From Enterobacter cloacae subsp. cloacae ATCC 13047 (GTDB lineage Bacteria; Pseudomonadota; Gammaproteobacteria; Enterobacterales; Enterobacteriaceae): a DNA stretch of 64,000 nt. The position numbers and the translations under genes are program-made. How positions within the stretch are numbered: the first letter of the stretch is position 1; every line of letters begins with the position of its first letter. The notes below the pieces were generated by a model. It saw only the letters and a list, made by a program, of their open reading frames with translations. It was not told the origin of the DNA and searched no databases. Shown in pieces: positions 48,383-59,782 of this stretch. Where the stretch lies: NCBI RefSeq assembly GCF_000025565.1, contig NC_014121.1, positions 496,001-560,000 of the forward strand, read 5' to 3'.

Positions 48383-48742
48383 TCAGATAGTGACTACGGC
48401 AATCAGTGTGACCACGGTCAGGATGGTTGCCAGACCGTAGAACACCCATTTACCGCTCGGTACGTGGATCTTCAGATCATGCATCGCATGATGGATACGG
48501 TGCAGGCCGCACCACAGCGGCAGGACAATCATCAGGAAGATGAATACCCGGCCAATAAAGCTACCTGCAAATGCCAGGACGCGCTCATAGCTCAGCGCAT
48601 CACCGGGGAACAGCCCCAGCGGCAGCATAATGCCGACCAGCAGGATAATGACAGGTGCAATGATGGCACTCCACATGCCGCCTGCGCCAAAGAGGCCCCA
48701 GAAGACCGGCTCGTCTGAACGTTTTGGATTTGGATTGATCAC
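48383..48742 (-). CDS. frdD: Fumarate reductase membrane anchor subunit D
   Basis: A 119-residue protein with three membrane helices; with FrdC it anchors the FrdAB enzyme and binds menaquinol. Start is GTG at 48742 ([15 protein letters not shown] follows), 10 bases after GGAGA and of the same length as in E. coli; the longer frame overlaps frdC. Last gene of frdABCD, convergent with ampR. Confidence 0.95.
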   Translation of the reverse strand: MINPNPKRSDEPVFWGLFGAGGMWSAIIAPVIILLVGIMLPLGLFPGDALSYERVLAFAGSFIGRVFIFLMIVLPLWCGLHRIHHAMHDLKIHVPSGKWVFYGLATILTVVTLIAVVTI

Positions 48743-48752
48743 AATAGTCTCC

Positions 48753-49148
48753 TTACCAGAACAGTGCGACAAACAGAATGACCACAGAGACCACTGCCGT
48801 CACTGCCCAAAGCCCTTTAATGACCGGCTCTGGCCCCATTTTTTCGCCTTTTACGATAATATTCGCCGCTTTTGGCGCCAGTTCAAACCAGGTTTTGGTA
48901 TGAAGCAGGGCGGCTGCGAGCACAATCAGGTTCAGGATCACGATGATCGGGTTTTGCAGGAACCCGACAAAACTGGCCCAGGTTTCAGGACCATGTTTGA
49001 GGGCAAAGACGCCATACATCAGTTCAAGGCTGAACCAGACCGCAGGCACCGCAGTGCCTTCACGCAGCATATAGAAGCGATAAAACGGCAGTTTCTTCCA
49101 CCAGGTGGACGGCATCGGCCGCACGTAGGCTTTGCGTTTAGTCGTCAT
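48753..49148 (-). CDS. frdC: Fumarate reductase membrane anchor subunit C
   Basis: A 131-residue inner-membrane subunit with three helices, beginning [20 protein letters not shown]. It takes part in quinone binding with FrdD. The second Met of the frame is used, as in E. coli. It follows frdB by ten bases. Confidence 0.95.
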   Translation of the reverse strand: MTTKRKAYVRPMPSTWWKKLPFYRFYMLREGTAVPAVWFSLELMYGVFALKHGPETWASFVGFLQNPIIVILNLIVLAAALLHTKTWFELAPKAANIIVKGEKMGPEPVIKGLWAVTAVVSVVILFVALFW

Positions 49149-49158
49149 CATGCACTCC

Positions 49159-49893
49159 TTAGCGTGGTTTCAGGGTGGCGATAAGAAAGTCTTTCGAGCT
49201 TTCCACTTTACCCTGCTGAATAGCGGCGGCCGGGTCGACGTGCTTCGGACAGACTTCGGAGCAGTAGCCCACAAAAGTACAGCTCCAGACGCCGTTCTGG
49301 CTGTTAAGCTGCGGCATACGTTCTTTTTTACCGTGGTCGCGGCTATCCTCGTTGTAGCGGTGCGCCAGCGTGATCGCCGCCGGGCCGATGAACTCAGGGT
49401 TCAGGCCAAACTGTGGACACGCGGCGTAGCAAAGACCGCAGTTGATGCACCCGGAGAACTGATGATATTTCGCCATCTGGGCGGGTGTCTGGGTATTCGG
49501 TCCCTGATCCGGCGTGCGCGGGTTGCCAATGATGTACGGCTTAATGGCTTCCAGGCTTTCGATAAAGTGGGTCATATCGACCACCAGATCGCGCTCAATC
49601 GGGAAGTTGCCCAGCGCTTCAACCTTGATGCCTTTGGTGTAATCACGCAGGAAGGTTTTACAGGCCAGTTTCGGTACTTTGTTCACCATCATGCCGCAGG
49701 AGCCGCAGATGGCCATGCGGCAGGACCAGCGATAGCTCAGGTCCGGTGCCAGGTTATCCTTGATATAGCCGAGCGCATCCAGCAGAGAGGTTTGCTCGTC
49801 ATAAGGCACTTCATAGAAAGCGCTGTGTGGCGCGGTGTCCACTTCCGGGTTGTAGCGCACCACTTCAACTTTCAGTGTTTGCATCTCAGCCAT
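49159..49893 (-). CDS. frdB: Fumarate reductase iron-sulfur subunit
   Basis: A 244-residue protein with three clusters: the N-terminal [2Fe-2S] cysteines ([11 protein letters not shown] and a later Cys) and the ferredoxin-like CxxCxxCxxxCP sets ([30 protein letters not shown]). It carries electrons from menaquinol to the FAD in FrdA during anaerobic fumarate respiration. Overlaps frdA by eight bases. Confidence 0.97.
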   Translation of the reverse strand: MAEMQTLKVEVVRYNPEVDTAPHSAFYEVPYDEQTSLLDALGYIKDNLAPDLSYRWSCRMAICGSCGMMVNKVPKLACKTFLRDYTKGIKVEALGNFPIERDLVVDMTHFIESLEAIKPYIIGNPRTPDQGPNTQTPAQMAKYHQFSGCINCGLCYAACPQFGLNPEFIGPAAITLAHRYNEDSRDHGKKERMPQLNSQNGVWSCTFVGYCSEVCPKHVDPAAAIQQGKVESSKDFLIATLKPR

Positions 49894-51676
49894 TCGCCTT
49901 CTCCTTCTTCTCGGCGGCTTCTGCTTCTGCGCCGTAAACGCGTTTAGCCGGTGGCAGCGTTGTGATCTTCACGTCGCTGTAGTCCAGACGAGTGGTGCCA
50001 TCCGCGTCGCGCCAGGCGAGGGTGTGTTTCAGGAAATTGACGTCGTCACGCTCGGTGCAGCCCTCATCAAGACGCTGATGTGCCCCGCGTGACTCTTTGC
50101 GTGCCAGCGCAGAGTGCGCCATACATTCCGCGACGTTCAGGCCGTGACCGAGCTCGATGGTATAAAGCAGGTCGGTGTTGAACACGCTGGAGGTGTCGGT
50201 GATGCGCACGCGTTTGAAACGCTCCTGCAGTTCCGCCAGCTTATCGACAGTTTTCTGCATCAGCTCTGGTGTACGGTAGATACCGCAGCCCTCTTCCATC
50301 GACATGCCCATTTCGTCGCGGATTTTCGACCAGTTTTCGTTGCCTTCCTGGTTGACCAGATCCTTCAGCCGTTTCTCAACGTCAGCGACCTGCGCGTCCA
50401 GTGCTGCGCCGTTGGCTTCGCCCGCCGTTGCGGCACGCTCCATCGCGCGTTCGCCCGCCATGCGGCCAAAGACAACCAGCTCCGCCAGCGAGTTTGACCC
50501 GAGACGGTTGGCACCGTGCAGGCCGACAGAGGAGCATTCGCCGACGGCGAACAACCCTTTGATGCGCGTTTCACACTGCTGGTCGGTTTCGATCCCACCC
50601 ATGGTGTAGTGCGCTGTTGGGCGTACCGGAATCGGCTCTTTCACCGGGTCGACACCCACGTAGGCTTTTGCCAGCTCGCAGATGAACGGCAGACGTTCCA
50701 GCAGTTTCTTCTCGCCGAGGTGACGCAGATCGAGGTAGACCACATCGCCACGCGGCGTGGAGATCGTGTTGCCTTTGCGCCACTCATGCCAGAAGGCCTG
50801 AGACACCTTGTCGCGCGGGCCGAGCTCCATGTATTTGTTTTTCGGCTCACCGAGCGGCGTTTCCGGGCCCATGCCGTAATCCTGCAGATAACGGTAGCCA
50901 TTCTTGTTGACCAGAATACCGCCTTCGCCACGGCAACCTTCCGTCATCAGAATGCCGGAACCCGGCAGGCCGGTAGGGTGATACTGGACAAATTCCATAT
51001 CGCGCAGCGGCACGCCGTGGCTGAGCGCCATGCCCATACCGTCACCGGTGACGATACCACCGTTGGTGTTGTAGCGGTAAACCCGGCCCGCGCCGCCCGT
51101 TGCCATCACTACCGCGTTAGCGCGGATCTGCACGAGCGTGCCTTCCATCATGTTCATCGCCACCAGACCGCGCGCGTGACCGTCATCGACCAGAATATCG
51201 AGGACAAAATGTTCGTCAAAACGCTGGATTTGTGGGAACTGAAGGGAGGTCTGGAACAGGGTGTGCAGCATGTGGAAGCCGGTCTTATCAGCGGCAAACC
51301 AGGTGCGTTCAATTTTCATTCCGCCGAAGCGACGAACGTTGACGCTGCCGTCCGGACGGCGGCTCCACGGGCAGCCCCACTGTTCAAGCTGGGTCATCTC
51401 CGTTGGACAGTGATGTACAAAGTAGTCAACGACATCCTGTTCGCAAAGCCAGTCGCCCCCTGCAACCGTGTCGTGGAAATGGTATTCGAAGCTGTCATGA
51501 TCCTGCGCAACGGCGGCGGATCCTCCTTCTGCGGCAACCGTGTGGCTGCGCATCGGATAGACTTTTGAAATCAGTGCGATTTTAGCGTTGGGATTAGCCT
51601 GTGCTGCAGCAATTGCAGCACGTAATCCCGCTCCGCCAGCGCCTATTACGGCAAGATCGGCTTGAAAAGTTTGCAC
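49886..51676 (-). CDS. frdA: Fumarate reductase flavoprotein subunit
   Basis: A 596-residue catalytic subunit reducing fumarate to succinate at the inner face of the membrane. It has an N-terminal FAD-binding motif ([15 protein letters not shown]), the His that binds FAD covalently ([13 protein letters not shown]) and the active-site segment ([21 protein letters not shown], in parts). Slightly shorter than E. coli FrdA. First gene of frdABCD; an FNR-like site lies upstream. Confidence 0.98.
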   Translation of the reverse strand: MQTFQADLAVIGAGGAGLRAAIAAAQANPNAKIALISKVYPMRSHTVAAEGGSAAVAQDHDSFEYHFHDTVAGGDWLCEQDVVDYFVHHCPTEMTQLEQWGCPWSRRPDGSVNVRRFGGMKIERTWFAADKTGFHMLHTLFQTSLQFPQIQRFDEHFVLDILVDDGHARGLVAMNMMEGTLVQIRANAVVMATGGAGRVYRYNTNGGIVTGDGMGMALSHGVPLRDMEFVQYHPTGLPGSGILMTEGCRGEGGILVNKNGYRYLQDYGMGPETPLGEPKNKYMELGPRDKVSQAFWHEWRKGNTISTPRGDVVYLDLRHLGEKKLLERLPFICELAKAYVGVDPVKEPIPVRPTAHYTMGGIETDQQCETRIKGLFAVGECSSVGLHGANRLGSNSLAELVVFGRMAGERAMERAATAGEANGAALDAQVADVEKRLKDLVNQEGNENWSKIRDEMGMSMEEGCGIYRTPELMQKTVDKLAELQERFKRVRITDTSSVFNTDLLYTIELGHGLNVAECMAHSALARKESRGAHQRLDEGCTERDDVNFLKHTLAWRDADGTTRLDYSDVKITTLPPAKRVYGAEAEAAEKKEKANG

Positions 51677-51810
51677 GACATTCCTCCAGATTTTTGTTAT
51701 TTCGCAACGCGATAAACTAAAGGTAGCCCACCTGTCCGCAAGGACGATTGCGAAAGCGTTTCCACTGCTCCTTTATGGGTAAAGAAGTATAACCGCGCGA
51801 ACGGCAGGGA

Positions 51811-51828
51811 AATTTGACGTGTTCGATT
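51811..51828 (-). promoter_or_regulatory. FNR-like site upstream of frdA
   Basis: On the minus strand ATCGAACACGTCAAAT resembles the E. coli frd FNR box (TCGATCTCGTCAAA) and the consensus TTGAT-N4-ATCAA. It lies 137 bases before the frdA start, within the 309-base gap to epmA. Confidence 0.6.
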
Positions 51829-51985
51829 TTTTTGCTGTTCTGTGCGGTGATTTATCATCGTGAATGATGAATTCCGTCACGTGATAGTTGCCCTAAATGA
51901 AATGCGATTTTTATTGCGCAAAATTTGTCTCTGTCCGTGCTAACGAGTAGACTTCGTGCCCTTGTCTGAAATCGGAGAATTACCC

Positions 51986-52963
51986 ATGAGCGAAACGGCC
52001 ACCTGGCAGCCGAGCGCATCCATCCCCAATCTGCTGAAACGCGCTGCAATTATGGCGGAGATCCGCCGCTTCTTTGCCGACCGCGGAGTCCTTGAGGTGG
52101 AAACGCCGTGCATGAGTCAGGCTACGGTAACGGATATTCATCTGGTGCCGTTTGAAACCCGTTTTGTTGGCCCCGGCCATTCACAGGGCATGAACCTCTG
52201 GCTGATGACCAGCCCGGAATACCACATGAAACGCCTGCTGGCGGCAGGGTGTGGCCCGGTGTATCAGTTGTGCCGCAGCTTCCGTAATGAAGAGATGGGG
52301 CGTCACCATAATCCGGAATTCACCATGCTGGAGTGGTACCGTCCGCATTACGATATGTACCGCCTGATGAACGAGGTGGACGATCTGCTGCAGCAGGTTC
52401 TCGACTGCTCAGAAGCGGAAACGCTCTCTTATCAGCAGGCTTTCCAGCGTTATCTGGAAATTGATCCACTGTCAGCGGATAAAACCCAGCTGCGCGAAGT
52501 CGCGGCAAAACTGGATCTGAGCAACGTGGCGGATACTGAAGAAGATCGCGACACGCTGCTGCAACTGCTCTTCACCTTTGGGGTTGAACCGCAGATTGGC
52601 AAAGATCGTCCGACTTTCGTCTACCACTTCCCGGCAAGCCAGGCTTCTCTGGCGCAGATCAGCACTGAAGATCACCGCGTGGCGGAGCGTTTTGAGGTCT
52701 ATTACAAGGGCATTGAGCTGGCGAATGGTTTCCACGAACTGACCGACGCCCGCGAACAGCAGCAGCGTTTTGAGCAGGATAACCGCAAGCGCGCCGCGCG
52801 CGGTCTGCCGCAGCAACCTATTGATACTAACCTGCTGGCGGCCCTGAAAGCGGGTCTGCCGGATTGTTCTGGCGTGGCGTTGGGTGTGGATCGTCTGGTG
52901 ATGCTGGCGCTGGGCGCGGAACAGCTGGGCGATGTGATTGCTTTTACCGTCGATCGAGCCTGA
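51986..52963 (+). CDS. epmA: EF-P--(R)-beta-lysine ligase EpmA
   Basis: A 325-residue class II lysyl-tRNA-synthetase-like enzyme that attaches (R)-beta-lysine to Lys34 of EF-P. Class II motifs: [20 protein letters not shown] (motif 2) and [15 protein letters not shown] (motif 3). It lacks an anticodon-binding domain. Start 51986 ([14 protein letters not shown]) has GGAGAA upstream. In E. coli yjeM follows; here mscM comes next, on the other strand. Confidence 0.96.
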   Translation: MSETATWQPSASIPNLLKRAAIMAEIRRFFADRGVLEVETPCMSQATVTDIHLVPFETRFVGPGHSQGMNLWLMTSPEYHMKRLLAAGCGPVYQLCRSFRNEEMGRHHNPEFTMLEWYRPHYDMYRLMNEVDDLLQQVLDCSEAETLSYQQAFQRYLEIDPLSADKTQLREVAAKLDLSNVADTEEDRDTLLQLLFTFGVEPQIGKDRPTFVYHFPASQASLAQISTEDHRVAERFEVYYKGIELANGFHELTDAREQQQRFEQDNRKRAARGLPQQPIDTNLLAALKAGLPDCSGVALGVDRLVMLALGAEQLGDVIAFTVDRA

Positions 52964-52967
52964 CGGC

Positions 52968-52999
52968 AGTCCCCCCTCTCCCACGGGAGAGGGGGGACT
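52968..52999. terminator. Terminator between epmA and mscM
   Basis: AGTCCCCCCTCTCCC, two bases, GGGAGAGGGGGGACT: a perfect 15-bp stem between convergent genes. Confidence 0.8.
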
Positions 53000-53006
53000 G
53001 GCTGGC

Positions 53007-56000
53007 TTACAAACTCCCCGCCGGGCGTTTACGCGCCGCAGAGGTTAATGTTTTTCCTGTCTTAAGTCCGTCCAGGCTTTCCAGACGCATCTGGAACGGT
53101 GGGAACGGCATATCAATACCGTGCTCACGGAAGCCAGCCAGAATCAGCTGGTGGATCTCATGGCGCAGCGGCATACGGTGCCCCATTTCGGCGGCGTAAA
53201 TACGCAATTCGAAAATCTGGATACCCTGCTGGAGATCGACCAGGAACACTTCCGGCGCCGGGTTATCAAGGACCAGCGTGCAGCGTTCGGCGGCGGTGTA
53301 GAGGATCTGTGTGACCTCTTCACTGTTGGCATCCGAGGGCGCCGGTACCGTCAGTACCACACGCGTGACGGAGTCTGACAGCGACCAGTTGATAAACTGC
53401 TCGGTGATAAACGCCTTGTTGGGCACGATGATCTCTTTGCGATCCCAGTCGCTGATCGTGGTGGCGCGGGTGTTGATTTTGGTGATGCTGCCTGTCAGAT
53501 CGCGGATCGTCACCGTATCGCCAATACGAATCGGTTTTTCAAACAGGATAATCAGGCCGGACACAAAGTTAGCGAAAATCTCCTGCATGCCAAAGCCCAG
53601 ACCAAACGTCAGCGCGGCAACCAGCCACTGCAATTTAGACCACTCAATACCAATCATGGAGAATCCAACCATCCCGCCAAAGAGCAGAATCAGGTATTTG
53701 GTGATGGTGGTAATGGCATAGCCCGTACCAGGAGTTAAATCCAGGTGCTGCAACAGCGCCAGCTCCAGCAGTGCCGGGAAATTACGCACCAGCTGCGTGG
53801 TGATGATCAACACCAGAATGGCAATCAGTACCGCACCTAAGGTTATGGGCTCCAGGCTCTCCACACCCTGCACCGTGGACGTCACATCCCACAGCGAGAT
53901 GTTCTCCAGGAAACCAAACGCGGAGTGGATTTCTGACCACAGGAAGATCACCGACAGCAGCGCAATCAGCATCAGGATGGAGCGTACCAGACGCAGAGAC
54001 TGGGTGCTGATTGCGTCGAGATCCAGCTCAACCTCGTCCGCATCTATCGTGCCTTCGGTGCTGTTGACGTGGTTTGGCTCATCCTCGCCCCGCGCACGCT
54101 GGGCGAGGATCTCTGCCCGACGGTGCTTGGCGCGGTCAAACGCCAGACGGCGTCGCTGGATCAACATCCCCCGGCGGATGACGTGATAGATCACCAGCAG
54201 CAGGAACCAGATGGCAACGGAGGTTTCCAGTCGCGCCAGCAGTGCCTGCGAGGTCGCCAGGTAACCCACCGCTGCTGCCAGCATGGCAACCAGGGGGGCG
54301 CACAGCAGCAGGTTCCAGAGCATGCGGTTGAACATGTTGTCGCCGCTGCCGGTTTTATCCAGATAGAGCGGTATACCAGCCCGTTTCAGGCTGAGCGTGA
54401 CGATGGCCAGCGCACCGCATATCAACATAAAGCAGAGACGGCCCAGCGAGCCCGAAAACTCCCGGTCATTGAGATTATCAAACATGATCAGTGCCATAAT
54501 CAGCGGCACAATCAGCCCGATGCTCATCAGGTAGTAACGCATGGCGCGCGCCACGCGGTTACGCGGCCAGCCAAAGTGAGCAATGAACAGACCATTCGGT
54601 CGCGCAAACGTGGCGCAAATCATCACTACCCACAGCAGGGGGACGGTAGCGGTCACGCCATCGCCAATGGCGACCGCGAGCGGGTAGGGCCAGGCCTCCC
54701 GCAGGCCATAACCGAGCGTCATCCACAGGACCGGCAGCGGCGAGGCGACAAGTATTGACCAGAACACGGTACGCAGCGTCAGCCAGAAGTGATCCTGCGT
54801 AACCTTACCCACCCGGGCGCTGGAGCGTTCCAGGAAGCGGGTGAAGTGTCTGCGTGAGTAAATGCTAAAGCCCACCAGAATCAACGCGCCCAGAAGAGGG
54901 AAAATGGTCTCTTTGCTGGTGAGCATCATCACGCTGGCTTTTCCAAGCTGGCTAAAGGTATCCAGCGAGATCAAACGGCGCAGATCCTGAACGATCTCGA
55001 TTGGCCATGAGAAGGTCATTGGGCGCACGTCAGAGGTCCAGAAGAGATAACGGTGCGTTGCCTCGTTCACCTCTTTCAGCGCATCTTCCAGCTGACTGTT
55101 GGAGACCTTCAGCTTGGTCAGCTCCAGAATCAGCGTATCCCCGCCCTGTAACAGGGAGTTCAGCAGCTCGCGCTGGGTCCGCAACTGGGCTTCCAGAATA
55201 CGATTTTGCTCGCTGGTGAGAGGCTGCCCATCGGCCTGACGGATCTGGCGGATTTGCGGCTGTTTATTGAGAAGGTCTTCATAGTGCAGGCGTTGAACAC
55301 GCAGTTGCGCCATCTCGGTATCCAGCTGCTGCGGTTTTGGCATCTCCGGCAGGCGTGAAACCTGGGCGCGTAATGCCTCTCCCAGCAGGTTGGACGAGCC
55401 CAGCCACTGAGACTGTTCACGCAGGGTGTTGAGCGCCTGGCGAACCTGAAGGGTTTGATTGGTGGCCTGACGTTGCTGGGACGCCACCAGATCCATACGC
55501 TGCGCCTGCTGATTCAGTGCAGCAGAGAGCTCACGGTTAACCTTAAACTGGTCAACGATGCCCGCTGGCAGGTTATCGCTGTTTTCTGCCAGCAGCTCGG
55601 TGCTTTCCAGCGCGCGCTCAGCTTCACGCTGGCGCTGGCTGTTAAGTTGATTACGTAAAGCCTGCAGGTAAGCATCGAGCTGTTCGCTCTGCTTTTGCGC
55701 CAGTTCGGAGCGCATCCGCGACAGCTCCTGGCGGTTGTTTGCCGAGAGCTGCGCCAGCTCCAGTTCATCGACCAGTGCTTTAAGTCTGGCTGATTGAGCC
55801 TGAAGCGACAGATTTTGCGCCTGGTTCTGCGGTGTGTTACCCGTTTGGGTACCGATACGGCGCTCAACCTCGTTGAGCTGACGGCGGGCATCGGTTTGCT
55901 GTTGCGGAAGCTGGCTCAGCGAGTCGGCGATTTCACGTGCGCGTTCCTGCTCCTGCTGTGCCAGACGACTCTTTTCCAGAAGCTGACTGCTAACCTGCAG

Positions 56001-56330
56001 GATCTCCTGATTCAACGCGTCAGAGGTCATGCCAGCAGGCACATCGCGCGGTTCATCGCGCAGATTGCTCAACTGATTGCGTAGCGTTTGCGAGAGTTTG
56101 GGGAAGTTGTCGATAACCTGCTGATATTGCTGAGCGCGCTCAAGGGAGCCTTTCCGCTCCTCAAGCGCATTCAGTGCAGACTGGAGCGACTCCACGGTCT
56201 CTGGCTGAGCGGGTTTTGCCGCTTTCGCCTGCTCCAGTTCCTGGGTTATCTGTTTTGCGTCGGGGGCTGTCGCTGCGTACGCCCCCATGCTGAGGCACCA
56301 GGCCATCAGTAGTACGATAATCGGGCGCAC
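53007..56330 (-). CDS. mscM: Miniconductance mechanosensitive channel MscM
   Basis: A 1107-residue protein, the same length as E. coli MscM (YjeP). Signal peptide (about residues 1-20), a long periplasmic coiled-coil region (up to about 470), several membrane helices, and the C-terminal MscS-like pore and vestibule (GLGFGMQEIFANFVSG, then RIGDTVTIRDLTGSITKI). It opens on membrane tension and releases solutes. GTG at 56330 is the start; the frame upstream lacks a signal-peptide-like beginning. Lies directly after psd, as in E. coli. Confidence 0.95.
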   Translation of the reverse strand: MRPIIVLLMAWCLSMGAYAATAPDAKQITQELEQAKAAKPAQPETVESLQSALNALEERKGSLERAQQYQQVIDNFPKLSQTLRNQLSNLRDEPRDVPAGMTSDALNQEILQVSSQLLEKSRLAQQEQERAREIADSLSQLPQQQTDARRQLNEVERRIGTQTGNTPQNQAQNLSLQAQSARLKALVDELELAQLSANNRQELSRMRSELAQKQSEQLDAYLQALRNQLNSQRQREAERALESTELLAENSDNLPAGIVDQFKVNRELSAALNQQAQRMDLVASQQRQATNQTLQVRQALNTLREQSQWLGSSNLLGEALRAQVSRLPEMPKPQQLDTEMAQLRVQRLHYEDLLNKQPQIRQIRQADGQPLTSEQNRILEAQLRTQRELLNSLLQGGDTLILELTKLKVSNSQLEDALKEVNEATHRYLFWTSDVRPMTFSWPIEIVQDLRRLISLDTFSQLGKASVMMLTSKETIFPLLGALILVGFSIYSRRHFTRFLERSSARVGKVTQDHFWLTLRTVFWSILVASPLPVLWMTLGYGLREAWPYPLAVAIGDGVTATVPLLWVVMICATFARPNGLFIAHFGWPRNRVARAMRYYLMSIGLIVPLIMALIMFDNLNDREFSGSLGRLCFMLICGALAIVTLSLKRAGIPLYLDKTGSGDNMFNRMLWNLLLCAPLVAMLAAAVGYLATSQALLARLETSVAIWFLLLVIYHVIRRGMLIQRRRLAFDRAKHRRAEILAQRARGEDEPNHVNSTEGTIDADEVELDLDAISTQSLRLVRSILMLIALLSVIFLWSEIHSAFGFLENISLWDVTSTVQGVESLEPITLGAVLIAILVLIITTQLVRNFPALLELALLQHLDLTPGTGYAITTITKYLILLFGGMVGFSMIGIEWSKLQWLVAALTFGLGFGMQEIFANFVSGLIILFEKPIRIGDTVTIRDLTGSITKINTRATTISDWDRKEIIVPNKAFITEQFINWSLSDSVTRVVLTVPAPSDANSEEVTQILYTAAERCTLVLDNPAPEVFLVDLQQGIQIFELRIYAAEMGHRMPLRHEIHQLILAGFREHGIDMPFPPFQMRLESLDGLKTGKTLTSAARKRPAGSL

Positions 56331-56349
56331 GTCAGCGTTCCTTCTGTTG

Positions 56350-57318
56350 TTAGCCTTCGTCTTTTTTGTCGTCAACCAGCGGGCTGGCGTCAAGTTCGGC
56401 CTTGATCTCTTCTTCCGGGAGCGGTGCAGGCTCTGCGTCCGGCGTCACAAAAGGTTCAGTCGAGACCGCCAGCGGCTGGCCGAGTTTGGTGACTGACAGG
56501 CTCTGGAGCTGTTCAGCCAGCTTCACTTTGCCAGGGGCAAAGAGGTTGATAACCGTGGAACCCAGCTTGAAGCGACCCATCTCCTGGCCTTTCAGCAGAG
56601 CGACCGCGCCTTCTTCTTCACCGGCAGGCCAGGTCCAGCGTTTGATCACGCCTTCACGTGGCGGGGTGATGGTTCCAGCCCAGACCGTTTCGATGCTGCC
56701 GACAATCGTTGCACCCACCAGAATCTGCGCCATTGGGCCAAACTCAGTATCAAACAGGCAGATGACGCGTTCGTTACGCGCGAACAGGTTGGGAACGTTT
56801 TGCGCGGTCAGGTGGTTCACGGAGAACAGATCGCCCGGCACGTAGATCATTTCACGCAGGATCCCGTTGCACGGCATGTGCACGCGGTGATAGTCACGCG
56901 GAGAGAGATAGGTGGTGGCGAAAGTACCGTTGCGGAACAGATCCGCCATCAGGTAGTTACCCGCCAGCAGCGCTTCCAGGCTGTAGTTGTGGCCTTTTGC
57001 CTGCAGGATTTTATCGTCTTCGATGTTACCCAGCTGGCTAATCACGCCATCCGCAGGCATGACCAGCACGTTAGGATCGGTATCAACCGGGCGGACTTCG
57101 TCGCGCAGTGGGCGCACGAAGAATTCGTTGAAGGTGCGATAGCTGGCGGTATCTGGCTTCTGCGCCTCTTTCATGTCGACCTTGTAATATTTTACGAAAA
57201 GGTCGATGACCAGTTTGGTCAGCCAGCCCGCTCGTTTGCTCGCGCCCCAGCCCGCCAGGCGAGTGAGCCACAGTTTTGGCAGAATGTATTGAAGCGAAAG
57301 TTTAAATGCGTTTAACAA
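56350..57318 (-). CDS. psd: Phosphatidylserine decarboxylase
   Basis: A 322-residue membrane-associated enzyme making phosphatidylethanolamine. It is made as a proenzyme that cleaves itself at LGST ([13 protein letters not shown]), leaving a pyruvoyl group on the Ser. Other conserved parts: [11 protein letters not shown] and [13 protein letters not shown]. Its length equals that of E. coli Psd. Followed by mscM after 19 bases, which are co-transcribed in E. coli. Confidence 0.97.
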   Translation of the reverse strand: MLNAFKLSLQYILPKLWLTRLAGWGASKRAGWLTKLVIDLFVKYYKVDMKEAQKPDTASYRTFNEFFVRPLRDEVRPVDTDPNVLVMPADGVISQLGNIEDDKILQAKGHNYSLEALLAGNYLMADLFRNGTFATTYLSPRDYHRVHMPCNGILREMIYVPGDLFSVNHLTAQNVPNLFARNERVICLFDTEFGPMAQILVGATIVGSIETVWAGTITPPREGVIKRWTWPAGEEEGAVALLKGQEMGRFKLGSTVINLFAPGKVKLAEQLQSLSVTKLGQPLAVSTEPFVTPDAEPAPLPEEEIKAELDASPLVDDKKDEG

Positions 57319-57414
57319 GGTAGCCTCCAGGCCATTTTTTGTCGTTCCTGATCCGGCTGTAATCAGCCGGAACCTGAAAAAAGGGGACGATTTTAGCGAT
57401 GCTTAGCTTAGTTG

Positions 57415-58467
57415 TCAGTTATCAGAATCAGAAAAGTTTTTACGCGTTTTTACCTGATCCATGCTCTCAAGAATGCGGTGGTAGTTATCAAAGCGGGTCT
57501 CCGCAATCTCACCTTTCTCGACCGCTTCGCGGATGGCACAGCCCGGGTCGTTATCGTGTTTACAGTCCCGGTATTTACAAGCCCCTAAATAATCATGGAA
57601 TTCGACAAATCCGTTGAAGATTTGTTCCGGCTCAAGGTGCCACAAACCGAATTCGCGCACGCCCGGAGAGTCAATCACATCGCCGCCATGCGGGAAGTGG
57701 TAGAGACGAGAAGCGGTAGTGGTGTGCTGGCCCAGGCCCGAGACATCAGAGACATCGTTAGTCAGAATTTCTTGCTGGAGACCGAGAAGATTATTCAGCA
57801 GGCTGGATTTCCCCACGCCGGACTGACCCGCAAAGATACTGATGCGCCCGGTCAGCGCTTCTTCCAAGGGTTTCAGGCCATCTTTGGTGTAGCTGGAGAC
57901 CATCAGCACGCGATAACCGATCTTGCGGTAGATATCCATCTGCTCATTCACGAAGTCCATACCTTCATCATCCAGCAGATCGATCTTGTTCAGAACAATG
58001 ATTGGCTCAACCTGTAACGTTTCGCAGGCAACAAGGTAGCGGTCGATAATATTGAGCGACAGCTCGGGCAAAATCGCCGAGACGATGACGATCTGGTTGA
58101 TATTGGCGGCAATGGGTTTTACCCCGTCGTAGAAATCGGGACGGGTAAGTACCGACGTGCGCTCGTGAACCGCTTCAACGATACCTTTGACCGTTACGCC
58201 TTCCGCCGCCTCTTTACCTGGACGCCAGACAACGCGATCGCCGGTAACCAGCGAACGGATAGTCCGTCGAATATTGCAACGGTGGATCTCACCGTCGGCG
58301 GATTCCACGTCGGCATGCATACCGAAACGGCTGATGACGACGCCTTCCGTCGGCTCACCAAACAGGTTGTCGTCGTAATCGACCTTCTCCGAAGTGGTTT
58401 TAAGACGGCGCTGGTGATTGGCATTCACGCGGCGCTGCTGCCCTTTGGAGAGTTTATTTTTACTCAA
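57415..58467 (-). CDS. rsgA: Ribosome small subunit-dependent GTPase RsgA
   Basis: A 350-residue assembly factor for the 30S subunit. It has the circularly permuted GTPase order: NKIDLL (G4) first, then [10 protein letters not shown] (G1) and DSPGVREFG (G3), and a C-terminal zinc motif ([14 protein letters not shown]). An N-terminal OB fold contacts the ribosome. TTG at 58467 ([10 protein letters not shown] follows) is the start that gives the E. coli length; AGGAG lies upstream. Divergent from orn. Confidence 0.96.
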   Translation of the reverse strand: MSKNKLSKGQQRRVNANHQRRLKTTSEKVDYDDNLFGEPTEGVVISRFGMHADVESADGEIHRCNIRRTIRSLVTGDRVVWRPGKEAAEGVTVKGIVEAVHERTSVLTRPDFYDGVKPIAANINQIVIVSAILPELSLNIIDRYLVACETLQVEPIIVLNKIDLLDDEGMDFVNEQMDIYRKIGYRVLMVSSYTKDGLKPLEEALTGRISIFAGQSGVGKSSLLNNLLGLQQEILTNDVSDVSGLGQHTTTASRLYHFPHGGDVIDSPGVREFGLWHLEPEQIFNGFVEFHDYLGACKYRDCKHDNDPGCAIREAVEKGEIAETRFDNYHRILESMDQVKTRKNFSDSDN

Positions 58468-58574
58468 TCGCGCTGGCTCCTGGTCGCCCGTAAGGGGCAA
58501 AACCTCTATGATACACTCTAATTAATACTAGTTAACCTGCTACAGCCGGTTATGCGAGAAGGGTGGAAAATAAC

Positions 58575-59120
58575 ATGAGCGCGGATGAAAACAACCTGAT
58601 TTGGATCGATCTTGAAATGACCGGGCTGGATCCCGAGCGCGATCGCATTATTGAGATTGCCACGCTGGTTACCGATGCAAACCTGAATATTCTGGCGGAA
58701 GGGCCAACCATTGCGGTGCACCAGTCCGACGATCAGCTGGCGTTGATGGATGAGTGGAACGTGCGTACCCACACCGGCAGCGGGCTGGTTGAACGGGTGA
58801 AAGCGAGCACGATGGGCGACCGCGAGGCGGAGCTGGCGACGCTTGAGTTTCTGAAACAGTGGGTCCCGGCGGGCAAATCCCCTATCTGCGGTAATAGCAT
58901 TGGCCAGGATCGTCGTTTCCTGTTTAAGTACATGCCGGAGCTGGAGTCTTACTTCCACTACCGTTATCTGGACGTGAGCACCCTTAAAGAGCTGGCGCGC
59001 CGCTGGAAACCCGAAATCCTCGATGGCTTTAAAAAGCAGGGTACGCATCAGGCGATGGACGATATCCGTGAGTCCGTCGCGGAGCTGGCGTACTATCGCG
59101 AAAACTTTATTAAGCTGTGA
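58575..59120 (+). CDS. orn: Oligoribonuclease
   Basis: A 181-residue DEDDh 3'-5' exonuclease that degrades short RNAs, mainly dinucleotides, and is essential in E. coli. Motifs: [11 protein letters not shown] (first Asp and Glu), [10 protein letters not shown], and the [11 protein letters not shown] (His and Asp). Start 58575 ([14 protein letters not shown]) has GGTGGAA upstream and gives the normal length. Confidence 0.97.
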   Translation: MSADENNLIWIDLEMTGLDPERDRIIEIATLVTDANLNILAEGPTIAVHQSDDQLALMDEWNVRTHTGSGLVERVKASTMGDREAELATLEFLKQWVPAGKSPICGNSIGQDRRFLFKYMPELESYFHYRYLDVSTLKELARRWKPEILDGFKKQGTHQAMDDIRESVAELAYYRENFIKL

Positions 59121-59316
59121 TTTTGAGACCTGGCGCCTTGCGTGGCCGGGTTTTTGTCGTTAAATTGTTCAGCTTGCCGATTAAATAAGCACTTGAACTG
59201 ATTTTCGAAAAAATCGCGTTGAGGGGGGTTGCAGCTAAAAGGATTTCTCGTATAATGCGCCTCCCGTAACGACAGAGAAATACGCGTTACGACAGCAACA
59301 AAAGCAGTACAAATTT

Positions 59317-59392
<76 letters not shown>

Positions 59393-59436
59393 AAATTTGA
59401 AAGTATCGCAAGATACGCCAGCTTCAGAACACCCAA

Positions 59437-59512
<76 letters not shown>

Positions 59513-59782
59513 AATTCTTCTTGATATCAAAAATATCCACAGCGATAAAATGCGTTGGGGACGTTTTCTATTACTTCCGAAATACTCTTGTAAACAGAGT
59601 TATCCACAGATTTTGGGTATGACCGAAACCGTGTTAAAAGTTAGCAGGGTGAATAGTATCTCTGTAACTTGCTGTATATGCTTGAGAAAATTTGATTTCA
59701 AAATGTTATTGAGATCACTTGACCTCATCTCCAGCCCTGATGCTGCTTGAGTTTGTAATTTTATTCACAGGCTGTGAATAGT
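59513..59782. other. Intergenic region with several DnaA-box-like sequences
   Basis: ATATCCACA (59533-59541), TTATCCACA (59600-59608), TTATTCACA (59761-59769), and CTATTCACA on the other strand (59773-59781). The second is a consensus DnaA box. No gene or terminator was recognised in the remaining sequence. Confidence 0.45.

Noticed and set aside
50516..51568. Plus-strand frame opposite frdA
   Set aside because: Antisense shadow of a well-conserved gene.
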